A DNA stretch of 52,830 nucleotides, taken from positions 1 through 52,830 of the forward strand of contig JAOTVL010000006.1 of the NCBI GenBank assembly GCA_029863525.1. Reading direction: 5' to 3'. Both the position numbers and the translations under genes were made by a program. Source of the DNA: Gemmatimonadota bacterium. Its GTDB lineage: Bacteria; Gemmatimonadota; Gemmatimonadetes; Longimicrobiales; Gaopeijiaceae. Under the pieces are notes generated by a model that worked only from the letters and a program-made list of their open reading frames with translations, was not told the DNA's origin and did no database searches. Shown here one piece after another: positions 39,110-48,349 of this stretch (positions within the stretch are counted from its first letter, which is position 1; each line of letters begins with the position of its first letter).

Positions 39110-41551
39110 TTGAGGACGTTCGTTGTCGGCGCCGTCGTGTTCGGTGTCTGGCTCTCCGTCGGAGGCCGGACGGGTGAGGCCGTGACCCAACCGTTCACAC
39201 ACGCGGACCCCGCGTCGCCCCCGCCTGCGGCGAGCGCCTCGTCCCCCGACCTCGGGGACCTGGTCCAGGAGTACTGCGTCCGTTGTCACAGCGACGCGCG
39301 CCTTCGGGGCAACCTCTCGCTCGAGGAGTTCGACCCGTCCGCGGCGCCCGAATCGGCGGAGATCGCCGAGAAGATGATCGTGAAGCTGCGTGCCGGCATG
39401 ATGCCGCCACCGGGAGCGCGTCGTCCGTCCGCGGATAGCCTTCAGGCCCTCGCTGCGGACATGGAAACGTCGATCGACCGCGCCGCCGCGGCCGACCCCA
39501 ACCCTGGTGTGCGTCGCTTCCAGCGGCTGAACCGGGCAGAGTACGAGCGGGTCGTGCACGATCTACTCGCCCTGGAGGTCGACGCGGGTCGGTGGCTGCC
39601 GGCCGACACGTACCTCGGCAACTTCGACAACCTATCGGCCGCCCAGGGGCTGTCCACGACGCTCCTCGAGGCATACTTGCGTGCCGCGACCGAGGTGAGC
39701 CGCCTCGCGGTCGGAAACCCGAAGGCCGTCTCGGTATCGGCGAAGTACACCAATCCAATCGAGGTCTCCCAGCACGCCTGGGACCACCTCGAGGGAACGC
39801 CCGTCGGTACACGGGGCGGAATGGTCGTGACCCACACGTTCCCGGCCGACGGCGAATACGTGATCAGAGCCGAGACGCTGTTCGGCGACGGCGTGCCGGG
39901 CGAGGACCTCGACATCACCATCGACGGCGTGCCGGTGGCGCTCCTCTACCTAGAGCACAACGGCGGTCGGACCGCACCGATCGAGACCGAACCGATCTTC
40001 GTGACCGCGGGACAACACCAGGTCGCGGCGGCCTTCGTGAAGCGAATCGAGGGACCGTACGAGGATCGGCTGAGTCCCTTCGAGTGGTCGTTCGTGGGCG
40101 GCGAAGACGACACCAGCTGGTCGAACTACGGCATTACGTCGCTCCCGCACCTGGCGGACCTGATGATCACGGGGCCCCGAGCGGTCGCCGGAGTTTCCGA
40201 GTCGCCGAGTCGACAGCGAGTCTTCTCGTGTTATCCCGAGCACGAGGAAGAGCAGCGAGCCTGCGCCGAGTCGATCGTGCGACGACTCGCGACCGAGGCG
40301 TACCGGCGTCCGCTGACCGACGAGGACGTCGTGGGGCCGATGTGGTTCTACGACGACGCGTTGGCGTCGAGCGATGGAGACGCGCCGAACGCGGCTTTCG
40401 AGATCGGTGTGCGCACTGCGCTCCAGTCGATCCTGGCGAGCCCGGCGTTTCTGTTCCGCCTCGAGGAGCAGCCGAGTGCGATCCAACCGGGTGAGGCGTA
40501 CCGGCTGGATGACGTCGATTTGGCCTCCCGGCTCTCGTTCTTCCTCTGGGGTACGGTTCCCGACGCGGAGCTTCGTGAGGTCGCGGCACGCGGCGGCCTC
40601 TCGGACGAAGCAGAGCTCGAGCGTCAGGTCGTCCGCATGCTGGCCGACGCCCGCTCGGAGGCAATCGCGACGCGCTTCGCGTCTCAGTGGCTGCGGCTCC
40701 AGGACGCGTCGAAGAACCAGCCGGAGCCGTTTCTCTATCCGGATTTCACGGGTCAGCTCCGAGACGACATGATCCGCGAAACCCAGCTCTTTTTCGAGCA
40801 CCTCGTTCGGGAGGACCGGAGCCTTCTCGAACTGTACTCCGCGGACTACACCTTCCTCAACGAGCGGCTCGCCCGTCATTACCGGATTCCCGGGGTGGCC
40901 GGTGAGGAGTTTCGCCGAGTCGAATATCCGGACGACGTGAGACGCGGGCTGCTCGGTCATGGAAGTGTGTTGCTCCTTACCTCCATGTCGGCGCGCACGT
41001 CCCCGGTGCTTCGCGGGAAGTGGGTCATGGAGGTGCTCATGGGCGCACCACCGCCACCCCCGCCGCCGAACGTGCCGAACTTCGAGGAGACCTCGAACGC
41101 GAACGAGGGTAGGAGGCTCACGACGCGGGAGCGCCTCGAAATGCACAGGGCCAACCCGACGTGCAACGCGTGTCACCGGCTCATGGACCCGATCGGCCTG
41201 GCGCTCGACGCCTTCGACGTCGTCGGCCGCGTCCGGATCCGAGAAGACGGCATGCCGCTCGACACACGGGGTACCTACTACGACGGGACCGAGCTCGACA
41301 CGCCGAGCGACCTCACCGACGTGCTGCTCGAACGACCCGTCCCGCTCGTGCGCACGTTCACGGCGAACCTTCTCGCCTACGCGATGGGGCGGCGCGTCGA
41401 ATACTACGACCAACCCACGATCCGTTCGATCGTTCGAGACGCCGAGGCCGATGACTATCGCATGTCTTCCTTCATCCTCGGCGTGGTCCGTAGCGATCCC
41501 TTCCAGATGATGCGCGCCCCGGTCTCGGCCGACGCGGACGACGGAGTCTGA
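39110..41551 (+). CDS. DUF1592/DUF1588-type secreted multidomain protein with two CxxCH haem motifs
   Basis: The 813-residue exported protein has a haem-binding CVRCH (56-60) in a PSCyt-like N-terminal domain, DUF1587 (RFQRLNRAEYERVVHDLLAL), a beta-sandwich resembling a carbohydrate-binding module (about 235-325), DUF1595 (RRLATEAYRRPLTDEDV), DUF1592, DUF1588 with CNACH (685-689) and MDPIGLALDAFD, and DUF1585 at the end. The domain order matches large secreted proteins of Planctomycetes and similar phyla whose function is not established. A TTG at 39110 with GGAGG five bases ahead starts the signal peptide; a GTG at 39098 is the alternative. A polyproline run (PPPPPPP, near 645) precedes DUF1588. 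Confidence 0.9.
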   Translation: MRTFVVGAVVFGVWLSVGGRTGEAVTQPFTHADPASPPPAASASSPDLGDLVQEYCVRCHSDARLRGNLSLEEFDPSAAPESAEIAEKMIVKLRAGMMPPPGARRPSADSLQALAADMETSIDRAAAADPNPGVRRFQRLNRAEYERVVHDLLALEVDAGRWLPADTYLGNFDNLSAAQGLSTTLLEAYLRAATEVSRLAVGNPKAVSVSAKYTNPIEVSQHAWDHLEGTPVGTRGGMVVTHTFPADGEYVIRAETLFGDGVPGEDLDITIDGVPVALLYLEHNGGRTAPIETEPIFVTAGQHQVAAAFVKRIEGPYEDRLSPFEWSFVGGEDDTSWSNYGITSLPHLADLMITGPRAVAGVSESPSRQRVFSCYPEHEEEQRACAESIVRRLATEAYRRPLTDEDVVGPMWFYDDALASSDGDAPNAAFEIGVRTALQSILASPAFLFRLEEQPSAIQPGEAYRLDDVDLASRLSFFLWGTVPDAELREVAARGGLSDEAELERQVVRMLADARSEAIATRFASQWLRLQDASKNQPEPFLYPDFTGQLRDDMIRETQLFFEHLVREDRSLLELYSADYTFLNERLARHYRIPGVAGEEFRRVEYPDDVRRGLLGHGSVLLLTSMSARTSPVLRGKWVMEVLMGAPPPPPPPNVPNFEETSNANEGRRLTTRERLEMHRANPTCNACHRLMDPIGLALDAFDVVGRVRIREDGMPLDTRGTYYDGTELDTPSDLTDVLLERPVPLVRTFTANLLAYAMGRRVEYYDQPTIRSIVRDAEADDYRMSSFILGVVRSDPFQMMRAPVSADADDGV

Positions 41552-41556
41552 TTGAC

Positions 41557-42978
41557 ATGGAATTCATAACCGGAACCCACATCTCCCGACGCACCTTCAT
41601 GCGGGGGATGGGCACGACCGTCGCTCTTCCGCTGCTCGATGCCATGGTGCCGGCCGGGCGGCGTTGGACCGACCCGACCACGGATCCGAGCTACACCCGC
41701 CTCGTCTGCATCGAGGAGTCGATGGGATGCGCCGGTGGAAGCGATTGGGGCGATGAGCGGAGTCTCTTCGCGCCGGCCGGGGTCGGCCGCGACTTCGATT
41801 TCGGGCCCGAGAGCCAACTCCGGCCGCTCGAGGCGTATCGCGACTACCTGACCGTCGTGAGCAATACCGACTGCCGGATGGCCGAGCCGTACCGGGCCGA
41901 GGAAATCGGCGGCGACCACGATCGCTCGACTGCGGTCTTCCTCACGCAAGCGCACCCGAAACAGACACAGGGCTCGGATATCTTCCTCGGAACGTCGCTC
42001 GACCAGCTCCACGCCCAACGCTTCGGGCAGGGCACCGCGCTGCCGTCGCTCGAGCTGTGCATCGAAGTGATCGATCGGGGGGGCGGGTGCGCCTACAACT
42101 ACCACTGCGCGTATACGACCTCGCTCGCGTGGGCGGCGCCGGATCGACCGCTCCCGGCGATCCGCGAGCCCCGTGCCGTCTTCGAGCGACTCTTCGGCGC
42201 CGGTGACTCGGCGCAAGACCGGGCCATGCGGCGTCGGACCGACCGGAGCATGTTGGACTGGATCGTGGGCGAGGTCGCACGGCTCAAGCGGTCGCTCGGC
42301 GCGGTCGATCGCGCCGCGATGGATGAGTATCTGGAGCACGTTCGCGAGATCGAGCGTCGCATCCAACTGGTCGAGGAGCGCAATCGGAGCGGCGAAGAGC
42401 GTGCGATGCCAGAAGCGCCGTCCGGCGTCCCCGACGATTGGGACGATCACATGGAGCTCATGTTCGACCTCCAGGTGCTCGCGCTCCAGACCGACATGAC
42501 GCGCGTCATCACCTTCAAGACCGGATTCGATCAGTCGAACCGGACCTTCCCCGGCAGCGGCACGACGAAGTCGATCCACGGGGCGTCGCATCACGGCAAC
42601 GTCCCGGAAGACATCATGGACTTCAACAAGATCAACACCTATCGGACGGCGAAGCTGGCGTACTTCCTCGAGAAGATGCGCACGACCATGGACGGTGAAT
42701 CGTCACTGCTCGACAAGACCGCGATCGTGTGGGGCTCGCCGATGGGCGATCCGAATCTGCATAACCATCGCCGCTGCCCACTGCTCCTGATCGGGAAAGC
42801 GAACGGCGCACTGGAAGGCGGACTTCACATTCGGGCCCCGAAAGGCACGCCGATGGCGAACGCCTTCGTGAGCCTGATGCAGGGGATTGGGCACGACATG
42901 CACGCGTTCGGCGACAGCACGGGGACGCTCCCGCTGAGCTTCCCGCGCGGAGCGACCTCGGCGGGAGGTGCTCGCTGA
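41557..42978 (+). CDS. DUF1552 family protein, Tat-exported
   Basis: The 473-residue protein starts with a twin-arginine signal (SRRTFMRGMG, residues 10-19) and continues with the DUF1552 core: EDxx-like DHDRSTAVFLTQAHPK, SLELCIE, a helical middle (RTDRSMLDWIVGEVARLKRSLG), MTRVITFKTGFDQSNRTFP, IHGASHHGN and GSPMGDPNLHNHRRCPLLLIG. DUF1552 genes regularly follow DUF1592 genes, much as DUF1501 genes follow PSCyt genes in Planctomycetes, so the two products probably act together. The spacing to the previous stop is five bases. Function is unknown; a metal-binding hydrolase-like fold is suspected by some but is not demonstrated here. Confidence 0.9.
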   Translation: MEFITGTHISRRTFMRGMGTTVALPLLDAMVPAGRRWTDPTTDPSYTRLVCIEESMGCAGGSDWGDERSLFAPAGVGRDFDFGPESQLRPLEAYRDYLTVVSNTDCRMAEPYRAEEIGGDHDRSTAVFLTQAHPKQTQGSDIFLGTSLDQLHAQRFGQGTALPSLELCIEVIDRGGGCAYNYHCAYTTSLAWAAPDRPLPAIREPRAVFERLFGAGDSAQDRAMRRRTDRSMLDWIVGEVARLKRSLGAVDRAAMDEYLEHVREIERRIQLVEERNRSGEERAMPEAPSGVPDDWDDHMELMFDLQVLALQTDMTRVITFKTGFDQSNRTFPGSGTTKSIHGASHHGNVPEDIMDFNKINTYRTAKLAYFLEKMRTTMDGESSLLDKTAIVWGSPMGDPNLHNHRRCPLLLIGKANGALEGGLHIRAPKGTPMANAFVSLMQGIGHDMHAFGDSTGTLPLSFPRGATSAGGAR

Positions 42979-44936
42979 TGCGAAGCCGTCTCCTGGAACG
43001 CTCGCTCGGGCTCGCCCTCGTCGTTGCGTGTCTCGGCGCGACGTCGGCTCACCGATTCGACCCGAACGAGGACCTGCTCGAGGCGGCGCGTCGTGGAGAC
43101 GCGTCGACGGTGAGCAGCCTCCTCCGGGTGGGCGTGGACGTCAACGCGGCCCGCGGAGACGGGATGACCGCCCTCCACCTCTCCGCTGAGCAGGGCCACG
43201 ACGACGTGGTGCGGGAGCTCCTGTCTGCCGGGGCGGACCTCGAGGCGGGGACACGCATCGGTCGCTACACCGCCCTCCATCTCGCGAGCCGGCGGGGCCA
43301 TGTCGATGTGCTGCGGACACTGTTGTCGAACGGCGCCGACCCGAATGCGGTGACGACGAACAGCGGCGTGACCCCGCTCCACCTCGCGGCTGCCGCCGTG
43401 CACGCCGCCGAGGCGGTTCGAGCCCTCGTCGACTACGGTGCCACGGTCGACGCCCGGGAGGCCTGGGCGGGACAGACACCGCTCATGTTCGCGGCGGCCG
43501 CCAACCGGGCCGGTGCCGTACGCGCCTTGTTGGAGGCGGGCGCCGATCCGGACGCGCGTACCGACGAGGTGGACGTCTTACAGCACTTCATCGCCGACAG
43601 AAGCGCGAGCAGCTTCCTCCGGCGACGTCTCTCCGCGCTGAGGGACGCAGAGGGAGCGGGCGCCGACTGGCAGCCGACGACCGCCCAGGTCCAGGAGGCG
43701 GTGCTCGCGCAACGTGAGCTCCTCGCTTCCGGGAAGCCGTATCGTGAGTACGACCCCGACGAGCTCATCACGCATCGGCCCGACTATCCCGGCGGGCCCG
43801 ACGTTGCGCGCAGGCCGTACCGCGAGACACTGGTCGGCCATACCGGCGGCATGACCGCGCTCATGCACGCCGCCCGGGAAGGGCAGATCGAAGCGGCGAT
43901 CGCGCTGCTCGACGGGGGCGCGGACATCGATGGAGTGAGCGCGGACAACACGAGCCCCTTGCTGATTGCCGCGCTGAACGGGCAGTTCGATCTGGCCCTG
44001 AAGCTGATCGAGCGCGGCGCGGACCCGAACATTGCCGCATCGACGGACGGCGCCAGCCCGCTCTTCGCGGCTCTCAACACGCATTGGGCGCCCAAGTCGA
44101 ACTACCCGCAGCCGCGTGCCCAAGACCGCCAGGAAGCCGAGTACATGGAGGTGCTGGCCGCCCTCCTCGAGGCGGGTGCCGATCCCGACCTCCGACTCAA
44201 GACGCACCTTTGGTATTGGGAATACGGCCTGACGAAAATCGGCACCGACCTTCGCGGTGCCACGCCCTTCTGGCGCGCCGCGTACGCGCAGGACGTCGAA
44301 GCCATGAAGCTGCTCGCGGCGCATGGGGCGGACCCGAACATTCCGACCATGTGGCCCGAGCCAGGAATGCGGGAACGCCGGCAGCAAGATGGGCGTCAGC
44401 AGGAGGATTCAAGGCTTCCGACGATTCCGACGGACGCGCCCAACGCCTACCCGATTCATGTCGCCGCGGGTGGTGGCTTCACCGGACTGGGCTCGTTCTC
44501 GATACGCAACGTGCCGAACAGCTTCATCCCGGCGGTTCGCTACCTGGCCGAGGAGCAGGGGGCGGACGTGAATCTCCGCGACTCCTGGGGCTATACCCCA
44601 CTTCACTACGCGGCGTCCCGGGGGGACAACGAGTTGATCCGCTATCTGGTCTCGCAGGGTGCCGACGTGACGGTCATCACCCGACTCGGCCAGTCGACGG
44701 CGGATATGGCGCGCGGCGGACGTGCGGGCTTCTTCACCCGGGTCGCGTTCCCGGAGACCGTCGAGCTCTTGCAGAGCTTGGGGTCGACCCTCGAGTGTCT
44801 GCACACGCACTTTCTCGACACCGGTGACTCCTGCCCTCTCGCGGGCGTCGACGATCCGTGGCGTCCGAAGACCGATCAGGACGATGCACCCCAAGACGCG
44901 GTGGCGTCTTCCCGGAGGCCGATGATTGGTCGCTGA
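42978..44936 (+). CDS. Exported ankyrin-repeat protein
   Basis: The 652-residue protein has a signal peptide (to about His25) and roughly nine to ten ankyrin repeats in blocks: 31-195 (for example GMTALHLSAEQGHDDVVRELLSAGAD is one unit), about 275-365, 412-455 and 525-585. Linkers between blocks lack the repeat, notably 205-270. Ankyrin repeats bind proteins, so a scaffold for its operon partners in the periplasm is plausible. The ATG overlaps the DUF1552 stop by one base (TGATG), and the next gene starts inside its 3' end. Ankyrin proteins are also common in host-associated bacteria, but the operon context argues for an envelope complex. Confidence 0.9.
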   Translation: MRSRLLERSLGLALVVACLGATSAHRFDPNEDLLEAARRGDASTVSSLLRVGVDVNAARGDGMTALHLSAEQGHDDVVRELLSAGADLEAGTRIGRYTALHLASRRGHVDVLRTLLSNGADPNAVTTNSGVTPLHLAAAAVHAAEAVRALVDYGATVDAREAWAGQTPLMFAAAANRAGAVRALLEAGADPDARTDEVDVLQHFIADRSASSFLRRRLSALRDAEGAGADWQPTTAQVQEAVLAQRELLASGKPYREYDPDELITHRPDYPGGPDVARRPYRETLVGHTGGMTALMHAAREGQIEAAIALLDGGADIDGVSADNTSPLLIAALNGQFDLALKLIERGADPNIAASTDGASPLFAALNTHWAPKSNYPQPRAQDRQEAEYMEVLAALLEAGADPDLRLKTHLWYWEYGLTKIGTDLRGATPFWRAAYAQDVEAMKLLAAHGADPNIPTMWPEPGMRERRQQDGRQQEDSRLPTIPTDAPNAYPIHVAAGGGFTGLGSFSIRNVPNSFIPAVRYLAEEQGADVNLRDSWGYTPLHYAASRGDNELIRYLVSQGADVTVITRLGQSTADMARGGRAGFFTRVAFPETVELLQSLGSTLECLHTHFLDTGDSCPLAGVDDPWRPKTDQDDAPQDAVASSRRPMIGR

Positions 44937-46404
44937 ACCGGGTTCCCGTGATGGGGTCGGTGGAGGTTCGGAGCCCGAGCTGACCCCGGTTCAGAGGTTC
45001 GGCGAGGCGATCGCCGACCGGGTGGAGCGATGGATGCCGAGCCCGTTCCTCTTCGCGATCATCCTGACGTACGTCGCCGCCGGTGCGGCGTTCCTGACCG
45101 AGGGCTCGAGTCCGACCGAGATCGCCTTGGCCTGGTACGACGGCTTCTGGAACCTGCTCCAGTTCGCCATGCAGATGGTGATCATCCTCGTGACCGGTTT
45201 CGTGGTGGCGTACCACCCTCGGGTCCGCGCGGGGATCGTGCGGCTCGTCCAGATTCCCCGGAATGGCCGGCAGGCAGTGGTGCTGGTGGGCGTCGGATCG
45301 ATGGTGGTCGGCTGGATCTCGTGGGGACTGGGGTTGATCTTCGGCGCGATCCTCGCCCGTGAGATGGGCAAGATGGCGCGCTCCAGAGGGATCGCCGTGC
45401 ACTACCCGCTTCTGGCGGTGGGCGGGTACCTGGGCATGAGCCTCACGTGGGGCTGGGGGCTCTCGAGCTCGGCCGGGCTGCTGCAAGCAACCGACGGCAA
45501 CGTCTTCATGCAGCAAGGCATCGTCGATCGGGTCATCCCCGCGACCGAGTGGGTGTTTCATCCCTACCCGCTCACGCTCACGGTACTTGCGATCCTCTAC
45601 GGCTCGTTGATGCTCTATCTGCTAGCCCCGCCCGAGGAGAACTGCCGTGGGATCGAGCGCTACGTCGGAGACCTCGACGGTGACGCGGCCCGATCGAAGA
45701 GCGCAGCTGGGAACGACGAGTCCGCGGCAACGATCGCGAGCACGGCCCCACCGGTGGATGCTCCAGGACTTCTTACACCGGCCGACCGGATCGACAACAG
45801 TCGGATCCTCGGCGGCATCCTCGCGGTGACCGGTGTCCTGCTCTTCGGGAGGGCGTTCGTGACGCAGGGCCTCGGAGCGCTGAACCTCAATGTGTTCAAC
45901 TTCGGCTTCTTGATGATCGGGATGATCCTGTACGCCAGCCCGGCACGGTATCAGCAGGAGTTCAACGACGCAGTCCGGGGCAGCGCGGGCGTCATCCTTC
46001 AATTCCCGTTCTACGCCGGAATCATCGGCATCATGGTCGGCACGGGCTTGGTCGACACCATGACCGAAGCGCTTCTCTCCATCGCGACGGCGGACACCTT
46101 CGCGGTGACCGCGTGGCTCACCGGGGGCGTGCTCAACGTGTTCGTGCCATCGGCGGGCGGCGAGTGGGCCATCGTGGGCGGGCCCATGATGCTCGCGGGT
46201 GCCGAGCTCGGGATCCCGCACGGACAGACCATCGCCGCGTACGCGGTCGGTGACGCGCACACGAACCTGTTCAACCCTTTCTGGGCGATCCCGCTCCTCG
46301 CCATCACCGGCTTGAGGGCGCGGGACATGTTCGGCTACGGCATCACGATGATGATCCTACTGGCACCGTTCGTCGCGATCGCGCTCTATTTCTTGCCGTA
46401 CTGA
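44926..46404 (+). CDS. atoE: Short-chain fatty acid transporter, AtoE/TIGR00366 type
   Basis: The 492-residue inner-membrane protein resembles AtoE, which imports short-chain fatty acids such as acetoacetate or butyrate. Features are FGEAIADRVERWMPSPFLFAIILTY at the N-terminus, the GISWGLGLIFGA and GLSSSAGLLQA helices, and FVPSAGGEWAIVGGPMM with a following DAHTNLFNPFWAIPLL. About ten to twelve helices are visible, with a hydrophilic loop (about 225-285) longer than usual. The TTG start is supported by GGAGG seven bases upstream and overlaps the ankyrin gene by 11 bases. This links fatty acid uptake to the DUF1592 system, perhaps to absorb released acids (inference). Confidence 0.9.
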   Translation: MVAEPGSRDGVGGGSEPELTPVQRFGEAIADRVERWMPSPFLFAIILTYVAAGAAFLTEGSSPTEIALAWYDGFWNLLQFAMQMVIILVTGFVVAYHPRVRAGIVRLVQIPRNGRQAVVLVGVGSMVVGWISWGLGLIFGAILAREMGKMARSRGIAVHYPLLAVGGYLGMSLTWGWGLSSSAGLLQATDGNVFMQQGIVDRVIPATEWVFHPYPLTLTVLAILYGSLMLYLLAPPEENCRGIERYVGDLDGDAARSKSAAGNDESAATIASTAPPVDAPGLLTPADRIDNSRILGGILAVTGVLLFGRAFVTQGLGALNLNVFNFGFLMIGMILYASPARYQQEFNDAVRGSAGVILQFPFYAGIIGIMVGTGLVDTMTEALLSIATADTFAVTAWLTGGVLNVFVPSAGGEWAIVGGPMMLAGAELGIPHGQTIAAYAVGDAHTNLFNPFWAIPLLAITGLRARDMFGYGITMMILLAPFVAIALYFLPY

Positions 46405-46452
46405 CCGTTTCTTGCCGTCCTGCCCGCGCCCGCCCGATCCGCGCTGAAATCC

Positions 46453-47445
46453 CTACTCGTCGTCTTCGTCGTCCTCACCGAGATGACCCAGCGCCGATGT
46501 CCGCAGCGTGTCCCAGATGAAGTCGTGGATATCGAGCAGATCGCGGGGCTCATGTCCGGCATCGACCAGGCGCGTCTTCACACCCTGGGCTACGCGGAGA
46601 TAGTTCTTATACGCTCCGACGTCTGCGGTTCGCGTGTAGCGAGCCGTCGGCGCGATCGATCCCGCCTGACGCGCAAAGGCCGAACGACGGACGCTCACGT
46701 GCGTCTGCGGATGCACCAGGGAAGGAAGCGCTGTGGCGATACGCCATGACGGGCGACCCCCCAGCAGGCTCGTGAGCACGTCGAGGTAGTCGCGGAAGCG
46801 CTCATCGAAGTGACGCTCACCGTGAAGCACGTCGGCAACGGATTCCGAGTATCGCCGCCGCTCGTCGTCGTCGAGCTGCCGCAGGTCCTTCACGTGCGAA
46901 ATGGGCAAGAGGTTGGAGCCCGCGAGCACGTCGACGATCGATTCGAACAAGGTGTCGTGCTGCCCGTCCACGACCATTCCGTTACAGCGGTCCGCCGCGA
47001 GAGCCTCTTGAGCGTCGGCCAAGCTCGGGTCGCGGTGGCGCTTGAGTGCGCTCCCGTTCGGGTCACCACGATGATCCGCGATCCACGCCGGGTCCATGAA
47101 GCCCTTCGGGTACAACTTCACGAAGAGCTCGAGCTGGTCCTCGAATGGCGCCACCTTCTTCTTGATCGAGCGCGTCGCTTCTCCGCCGGTCGCGACCATC
47201 GCGCGCTCGAGGTTCTTCCTCACGACTGCCTCGGGCGCCTCGAGCTCATCCACCGGCTCCAGGAGCTTGTAGTAGCCCTTCCGGATCTTGCGAAGGCGGC
47301 CGTCTTCGAACTGATAGCCGCGATGTCCGTCGCGTTCCCAGGCGAGCACCGCGACCCCCCATTCGGGTCGTTTCGCGTGCCTCAAGAGAGTTCCTTCGAG
47401 GGCGGGCGTCGTGTCGGACGACATGTCGAGCGTGGCTCGTGGCAA
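46453..47445 (-). CDS. DUF3553-like protein of unknown function
   Basis: The 330-residue cytoplasmic protein opens with a small domain (about 15-66, GTLLRHAKRPEWGVAVL and FEDGRLRKIRKGYYKLL) that resembles DUF3553, a beta-rich module found in some helicases and nucleic-acid enzymes. The rest is helical and charged with no catalytic motif I recognise, ending in an acidic tail (GEDDEDDE). The TTG start is supported by AGGAGG eight bases upstream; the ATG seven codons on has no ribosome site. It faces the AtoE gene. Two direct repeats and an AT-rich stretch lie in its promoter. Confidence 0.75.
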   Translation of the reverse strand: MPRATLDMSSDTTPALEGTLLRHAKRPEWGVAVLAWERDGHRGYQFEDGRLRKIRKGYYKLLEPVDELEAPEAVVRKNLERAMVATGGEATRSIKKKVAPFEDQLELFVKLYPKGFMDPAWIADHRGDPNGSALKRHRDPSLADAQEALAADRCNGMVVDGQHDTLFESIVDVLAGSNLLPISHVKDLRQLDDDERRRYSESVADVLHGERHFDERFRDYLDVLTSLLGGRPSWRIATALPSLVHPQTHVSVRRSAFARQAGSIAPTARYTRTADVGAYKNYLRVAQGVKTRLVDAGHEPRDLLDIHDFIWDTLRTSALGHLGEDDEDDE

Positions 47446-47496
47446 GGCGATATCCTCCTGCGGTTCGCGATTCTATACTCTAAATATATGTAAGAT

Positions 47497-47511
47497 CGTC
47501 ACTTACGTCAC
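47497..47511 (-). promoter_or_regulatory. Direct repeat in the promoter of the DUF3553-like gene
   Basis: On the minus strand GTGACG occurs twice with starts nine bases apart (47506-47511 and 47497-47502), followed by AT-rich sequence with a TATAGAAT -10-like box near 47469-47477. The repeats could be a -35 region or a regulator site. Assignment is tentative. Confidence 0.35.
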
Positions 47512-47561
47512 CTGGTAGCTCTATGGAGCCCGCTGGGACGCCGTCGACCCATGAAATAAAG

Positions 47562-47597
47562 GAGGGTCGGGACCCCGCTTTCGGGACCCCGACCCTC
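47562..47597 (-). terminator. Intrinsic terminator of the small barrel gene
   Basis: On the minus strand GAGGGTCGGG and its complement (47562-47571, 47588-47597) form ten base pairs, with an inner CCCG / CGGG stem. The hairpin runs into CTTTATTT. It lies about 100 bases after the end of the barrel gene at 47702. Confidence 0.75.
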
Positions 47598-47701
47598 GCT
47601 CTGTCATCTCGATTCGAGGCGGGATTCGAGCCCGCTCGGCCCGCCGCCTCGCTACCTCATTCCGGTCGACCGTCCGGCTGCATTCGGCCCTTGGACCACC
47701 G

Positions 47702-48349
47702 TCAGTTCTGCGCTCCGATGACGTAGTGGCCGCCGACACCGAACAACACCAACGTGTCCTCCGAGAAGAGGACGTCCAGCGCAGTGTGGACGCCGAAGCC
47801 ATTGGGGAAGCTGAAGGAGATCCCACCGGACGCGCCGAGGTCGGTCTCGGTCGAGCTGAAGCCGGAGCTCGAGACGCGCGAGATGTTGACGCGGGGCATG
47901 ACCCACGGGACGATCTGAGCTTCCGGTGTGACGACCATACCCTTGATCGAGACCCCAAGCGGAAAACGAAGGAACGTGGCGCTCGCTTCACTGAACCAAC
48001 CCACTCCGCCCTGGACGGCGACGGTCGCCGAGCCACTTTGGGCCACGTCGACGCCGACCGCCGCGCCCGCGGTGATCTCGTCGTCACCGGCCCCCGAGAT
48101 GAACCCGAGGCCGCCCATGAAGGAGGCCTGTTCGCCGGTGCGCCCGATCACGGCACCGATCGCGTCGAGCTTACCGGACGCGTCGTTCAGGCCGCGTCCG
48201 TACGTGCCTGCGATGAAGGTCGAAGGGGTCCCGTTGGCCGACGGGACGGCGTAGTCGGGGAAGAACCACAGTTGAGCGGTTGCCGGCTGCGCCGAAGCGA
48301 GAAAGAGGAGACCGAGGACGGTGGTGGTGCCTGCGGTGCGGTGCCTCAT
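47702..48349 (-). CDS. Small outer membrane beta-barrel protein
   Basis: The 215-residue exported protein has a signal peptide (to about Ala26, ending TAQ) and a mature part of alternating hydrophobic residues with glycine-rich turns (FIAGTYGRGLND, ASFMGGLGFISGAGDDEI, VAVQGGVGWFSEAS, VHTALDVLFSEDTLVLFGVGGHYVIG). This fits an eight-stranded outer-membrane barrel of the OmpA/OmpW size. The ATG at 48349 has a G-rich ribosome site (AAGGGGGTC); an open extension of 114 residues upstream is rejected. No family name is assigned. It is followed by an intrinsic terminator. Confidence 0.72.
   Translation of the reverse strand: MRHRTAGTTTVLGLLFLASAQPATAQLWFFPDYAVPSANGTPSTFIAGTYGRGLNDASGKLDAIGAVIGRTGEQASFMGGLGFISGAGDDEITAGAAVGVDVAQSGSATVAVQGGVGWFSEASATFLRFPLGVSIKGMVVTPEAQIVPWVMPRVNISRVSSSGFSSTETDLGASGGISFSFPNGFGVHTALDVLFSEDTLVLFGVGGHYVIGAQN

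Noticed and set aside
39950-41413. Minus-strand open frame of 487 codons inside the DUF1592 gene
   Set aside because: The DUF1592 frame is supported by multiple domain motifs and CxxCH sites. The opposite frame has low-complexity, arginine-rich composition.
47619-47635. tRNA T-arm-like hairpin (GCGGG, 7-base loop, CCCGC; loop CTCGAAT on the minus strand)
   Set aside because: The stem and loop sizes fit a T-arm, but the loop starts with C instead of T, the following bases do not pair with any upstream acceptor strand, and no D-arm or anticodon arm could be placed. It is treated as coincidental or a relic.
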